Of a stretch of 16,388 nt of DNA, positions 13,496 to 16,388 are shown piece after piece. Under the pieces are notes generated by a model. The model did no database searches. It saw only the letters and a list, made by a program, of their open reading frames with translations, and was not told the origin of the DNA. The DNA is taken from positions 1-16,388 of the forward strand of contig JADGNT010000015.1 in the NCBI GenBank assembly GCA_017883345.1, read 5' to 3'. Made by a program: the position numbers and the translations under genes. This stretch comes from Candidatus Solibacter sp. (lineage in GTDB: Bacteria; Acidobacteriota; Terriglobia; Bryobacterales; Bryobacteraceae). Every line of letters begins with the position of its first letter. Within the stretch, counting starts at the first letter, position 1.

Positions 13496-15024
13496 TTCCA
13501 CCATCACCGGTCCGCGTACCGGCGGGACCTTGCGGATCAGGAACATCAGCGGGATGATCACCAGAAACAACATGCCCATGACCCAGAATGCGTCGGCAAA
13601 GGCCAGCATGCTGGATTGCTTCAAGAGGGTGCCGTATATCATCCCCTGCGCTTGCGCCGCCGCGTCGCTGCCCGACGAACCGCCTGCCTGCAGCGCCATC
13701 GCCGCCTTCGCCAGGGCGTCCCGATAGGCCGGATCGTAGGGCGTCAGGTGCGAAACCAACACCGACTGGTGATACTGGGCGCGGCGCGCCAGCATGGTGG
13801 TGGTGGCGGCGATCCCGGAACTGCCGCCGATATTGCGCGCCAGATTGAAGAGGCCGGTGGCGTAGTTCATGCGCTCGCGCGGAATCCGCATGAAAGCCAC
13901 CGTGCTGATGGGCACGAACAGAAACGCCAGCCCGAAGCTCTGCACGATGCGGGTCCGCACCGCGGTGGCGTAATCCAACTGCAGGGTGAAGCGGGACATG
14001 GCCATCAACCCCGCCGCGGATACGGCCACGCCAAAGATGACCAGCCAGCGCGCCTGGTATCGGCGCAGCAGCATTCCCACCACGGGCATGGCCACGCAGA
14101 CGGCAATCCCCCCGGGCGAAAGCACCATCCCGCTGAGCATCGCCGTATACCCAAGCAGCGTCTGCAGGAAAAGCGGCAGCAGCATGGTGCTGCCGTAGAG
14201 CACGAAGCCGAGCACCAGCATGGAGCCTGTGGCAAGCGCGAAATTGCGCTCCTTGAGCACGTGGAAATCGATCACCGGCTGCTTCTGGCGCAGTTCCCAG
14301 ATCACCACGCCGACGAGACACACCGCCGTGAGGATGGCGAACGTCACGATGTAGTTCGACGACAACCAGTCCTTGCGCTGCCCCTCGTCGAGCACGATTT
14401 CGAGCGAGCCCAGGCCCAGCGCGAGCAGGCCGAAGCCCATGTAGTCCACCTGAAAGTCTTGGCCGAGACTCTTGCGCACCAGGTAGGGCGGATCGTGAAC
14501 CAGCGGGGAAGTCAGCAACAGCGCCACCATGCCTATTGGGACGTTGATGAAGAAGATCCAGCCCCAACTGAAGTTGTCGGTGATCCAGCCGCCGAGGGTG
14601 GGGCCGATGACCGGCGCCACCACCACGCCCATGCCAAAGACCGCCATCGCCATACCCTGCTTCTCGCGCGGAAAACTCTCCACCAGGATGGCCTGCGAAA
14701 TGGGTTGCAGCGCTCCGCCGCCGAGCCCCTGAGCCCCTGGAGGACGCGGAAAAAAATCAGCAGTCCCAGGGTGGGCGCCATGCCGCAGAGAAAGCTGCTG
14801 ACCGTGAACACGGCGACGCAGATCATGTAAAAGCGCTTGCGCCCGAGCAGCATGGAAAACCATGCGCCCATGGGAAGAATGATGGCGTTGGCCACCAGGT
14901 AGGAAGTGAGCACCCAGGTGGCCTCCTCCGGGGTGGCCGACAGGCTGCCGGCGATGTGCGGAAGCGCCACGTTGGCCACGCTGGTATCCAGCACTTCCAT
15001 GAAGGTGGCCAGCATCACCGTCAT
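13493..15024 (-). pseudogene. emrB: EmrB/QacA-family (DHA2) MFS drug permease, frameshifted
   Basis: The product would be a 14-helix proton-driven exporter in the inner membrane. The N-terminal part (from ATG 15024) reads MTVMLATFMEVLDTSVANVA onward, with the helix-1 motif LDTSVANVALP and GRKRFYM after helix 2, and runs to LLIFFRVLQGL. The rest lies in another frame and starts GGGALQPISQAILVESF, followed by the antiporter motif C (VVVAPVIGPTLGGWI) and further helices to MVE-stop. The break coincides with an 8-bp tandem duplication at 14724-14739. Removing 8 bp gives one 508-codon frame, the usual DHA2 length. As it stands, translation ends at 14533 after about 163 codons with only a few helices. 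The coding sequence homologous to the usual NPWIVA N-terminus continues upstream of ATG 15024, but no ATG, GTG or TTG is found there in frame. Confidence 0.88.
14724..14739. repeat. 8-bp tandem duplication AGCCCCTG x2 that frameshifts the permease
   Basis: AGCCCCTG occurs twice head to tail (14724-14731 and 14732-14739). One copy encodes the expected LQGLGGGALQP junction; the second shifts the frame. The nearby run of seven A (14750-14756) is in frame and is not the cause. Confidence 0.85.
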
Positions 15025-15070
15025 GGCGACGATCCACGGATTGATGACCGGCCGGAACGGGATGGCGGAA

Positions 15071-16378
15071 CTACTTGGCGTAGAGCGCCTCCATCTGGCC
15101 GACGCTGCGCGCCAGGTCTGCCCGCGCCTGGTTGTAGCGGTACAAGGCGGCGATCTGGTTGTCGCCGGCGCGCGCCAACCCGTCCTGCGCCTGAATCACT
15201 TCCACGTTGTTGGTGACGCCCGCCTGAAAGCGGTCGCGGGCCTGTTCCACTTCCTGGCGCGCCAGCTCGATGCCCAGTTTGGCGACGTCCACCTCGCTGC
15301 GCGCGCTGCCCAGTTGGGCAATGGAGGTTTGCACGTCGAGCACGATGCGGTTGCGCACTTCCTGCTCCTGCTGCTTCAACTGGCGGATGGCGAGTTCGGC
15401 GCGGGTGCGCTCCGCCTGTATGCGCCCGCCGGTAAAGAGCGGCACGTCGAGGTTGGCCTGGTAGCTGTAGACCGGGATGGCGGTGCTCCCGTTGAGCCCC
15501 TGCTCGGCCCAGAAACCGCTCACCGAGACCTTCGGCAGCCGGGCATCCCCTGCCACCCGCAGTTCCAGTTGGGCGCGCTGTTGCTGGGCCAGGATCTGGC
15601 GCAACTCGGGACGAGTCTGCCAGGCGCGCTCCAGGGTCTGATCGAGATTGACTTCCGGGGTATCGAAGAAGCTCACCGCGTCGGCCAGCTCGACGCGTTG
15701 TTTGGGATCGACATTGAGCAGCCGCGCCAGAGCGTAGAGAGCCGTCTCCAGTTGGGTGCGCGCCACGATCAGGCGCTGTTTTTCATTCTGGAGCTGCACA
15801 TTGGAGCGCAGGGCATCGATGCCGGTGCCGACGCCGTTCTTCAGCAAATCGGCCGCCTGATCGTAGAGTGCCTGCGCCAGATCGACGCGCGAGCGGGCGG
15901 CCTCGACATCGGCGGCAGCGCGCTGGCTGCCGAGGTATTGCGACACCACCAGCAGCACGCTCTCCTCGCGAACCGTGGTCTCCTGGGCGCGCGAGGTATC
16001 GATGCCGGCCTGGCTGGCGCGATAGCGGCGCCAGAGCGTGAGATCCAACACCGCGGCATTGAAGCCGGCGCCGATCTGCTCGTAGCGGTAAGGTCCCACG
16101 TGCTGGGAGAAGCCGGGGAAGCGGAACCCGATGGACGATTCCAGGTTGACGCGGTTCACGGTCTCGCCGGCGTGGCCGCCGACTTGCGGCAGCAGGGCGG
16201 AGCGCGCGATGTTGCGTTCCTGCTCGCTCTGCGCCACCCCCAGATTGGCCAGAATCACCCGCGGATTCTGTTTGAGCGCCAGTTGGACGGCGTCGCGCAA
16301 GGTGAGCTTGAGGGGCGCGGGATCCTGCGCGAAAGCGCCGGCGGCGAGCGCCAGTAGTATTGGAATCCTCAGCTTCAT
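15071..16378 (-). CDS. TolC-family outer-membrane efflux channel
   Basis: A 435-residue outer-membrane efflux protein. A signal peptide covers about 1-17 (ending AGAFA). Two OEP repeats follow (about 25-215 and 240-430), each with long Ala/Gln/Arg-rich helices that form the periplasmic tunnel; LTLRDAVQLALKQNPRV (25-41) and ERAWQTRPELRQILAQQQRA (about 250-269) are the equivalent first helices of each half. FTGGRIQAERTRAELAIRQL (about 319-338) is a well-conserved TolC-type segment. It has no lipobox, unlike OprM-type channels. The stop codon lies 46 bp before the permease start, so it is the first visible gene of the efflux operon (TolC, EmrB, EmrA). The ATG lies 10 bp from the window edge and its upstream control is not visible. 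Confidence 0.92.
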   Translation of the reverse strand: MKLRIPILLALAAGAFAQDPAPLKLTLRDAVQLALKQNPRVILANLGVAQSEQERNIARSALLPQVGGHAGETVNRVNLESSIGFRFPGFSQHVGPYRYEQIGAGFNAAVLDLTLWRRYRASQAGIDTSRAQETTVREESVLLVVSQYLGSQRAAADVEAARSRVDLAQALYDQAADLLKNGVGTGIDALRSNVQLQNEKQRLIVARTQLETALYALARLLNVDPKQRVELADAVSFFDTPEVNLDQTLERAWQTRPELRQILAQQQRAQLELRVAGDARLPKVSVSGFWAEQGLNGSTAIPVYSYQANLDVPLFTGGRIQAERTRAELAIRQLKQQEQEVRNRIVLDVQTSIAQLGSARSEVDVAKLGIELARQEVEQARDRFQAGVTNNVEVIQAQDGLARAGDNQIAALYRYNQARADLARSVGQMEALYAK

Positions 16379-16388
16379 GGCCGATGGC

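Noticed and set aside
14533..14723. Continuation of the permease N-terminal frame after the duplication
   Set aside because: The residues after LLIFFRVLQGL are Arg/Trp/Ser-rich and do not resemble a transporter; they are out-of-frame sequence.

Overview
The window looks like a chromosomal segment of a high-GC Acidobacteriota genome, probably of the Solibacter/Bryobacter type. I infer this from protein style (a NarX/NarL pair, small Leu/Arg-rich proteins of a kind I associate with that group, and a GGGGACAGACGGAAC-type repeat). No rRNA or other marker gene is present to prove it. Nearly all large genes lie on the minus strand.

Region 1 (1-6007, minus strand) is a compact extracellular-electron-transfer operon. 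In order of transcription it holds an OmcA/MtrC-family decaheme cytochrome (3842-6007), a DmsE/MtrA-family decaheme cytochrome (2823-3824), a cysteine-free outer-membrane beta-barrel in the MtrB/PioB position (745-2826), and a c-type cytochrome with at least three hemes that runs off the window (1-734). Spacings are 17 bp, a 4-bp ATGA overlap, and 10 bp. The expected electron path is periplasm to the MtrA-like wire, through the barrel, to the surface decaheme protein, or the reverse. The OmcA-like protein has no lipobox, and the barrel lacks the CXXC of Shewanella MtrB and carries a long Ala/Pro/Lys-rich N-terminal segment. This is therefore a variant of the known porin-cytochrome conduit.

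Region 2 (6008-8690) is a roughly 560-bp leader with palindromes and a long hairpin but no convincing gene, then a small plus-strand gene, and a minus-strand two-component pair: a soluble NarX-type (HisKA_3) kinase followed by a NarL/FixJ-type regulator. The pair lies just upstream of the cytochrome operon and is a natural candidate for its control, but that is inference.

Region 3 (8691-11768) holds small hypothetical proteins (a membrane-anchored coiled-coil protein, a 66-aa basic protein behind a perfect 20-bp palindrome, and a Cys-pair protein downstream of ssb), the single-strand-binding protein gene ssb, a 97-bp inverted-repeat unit bounded by 10-bp direct repeats, and a secreted TPR-like protein.

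Region 4 (11886-16378, minus strand) is a tripartite drug-efflux operon: a TolC-family outer-membrane factor, an EmrB/QacA (DHA2) permease and an EmrA/HlyD adaptor. Two lesions are visible. An 8-bp tandem duplication frameshifts the permease after about 90 codons, and a roughly 185-bp inverted-repeat element with 11-bp flanking direct repeats sits between permease and adaptor, touching the permease stop codon. The pump is probably broken or under relaxed selection.
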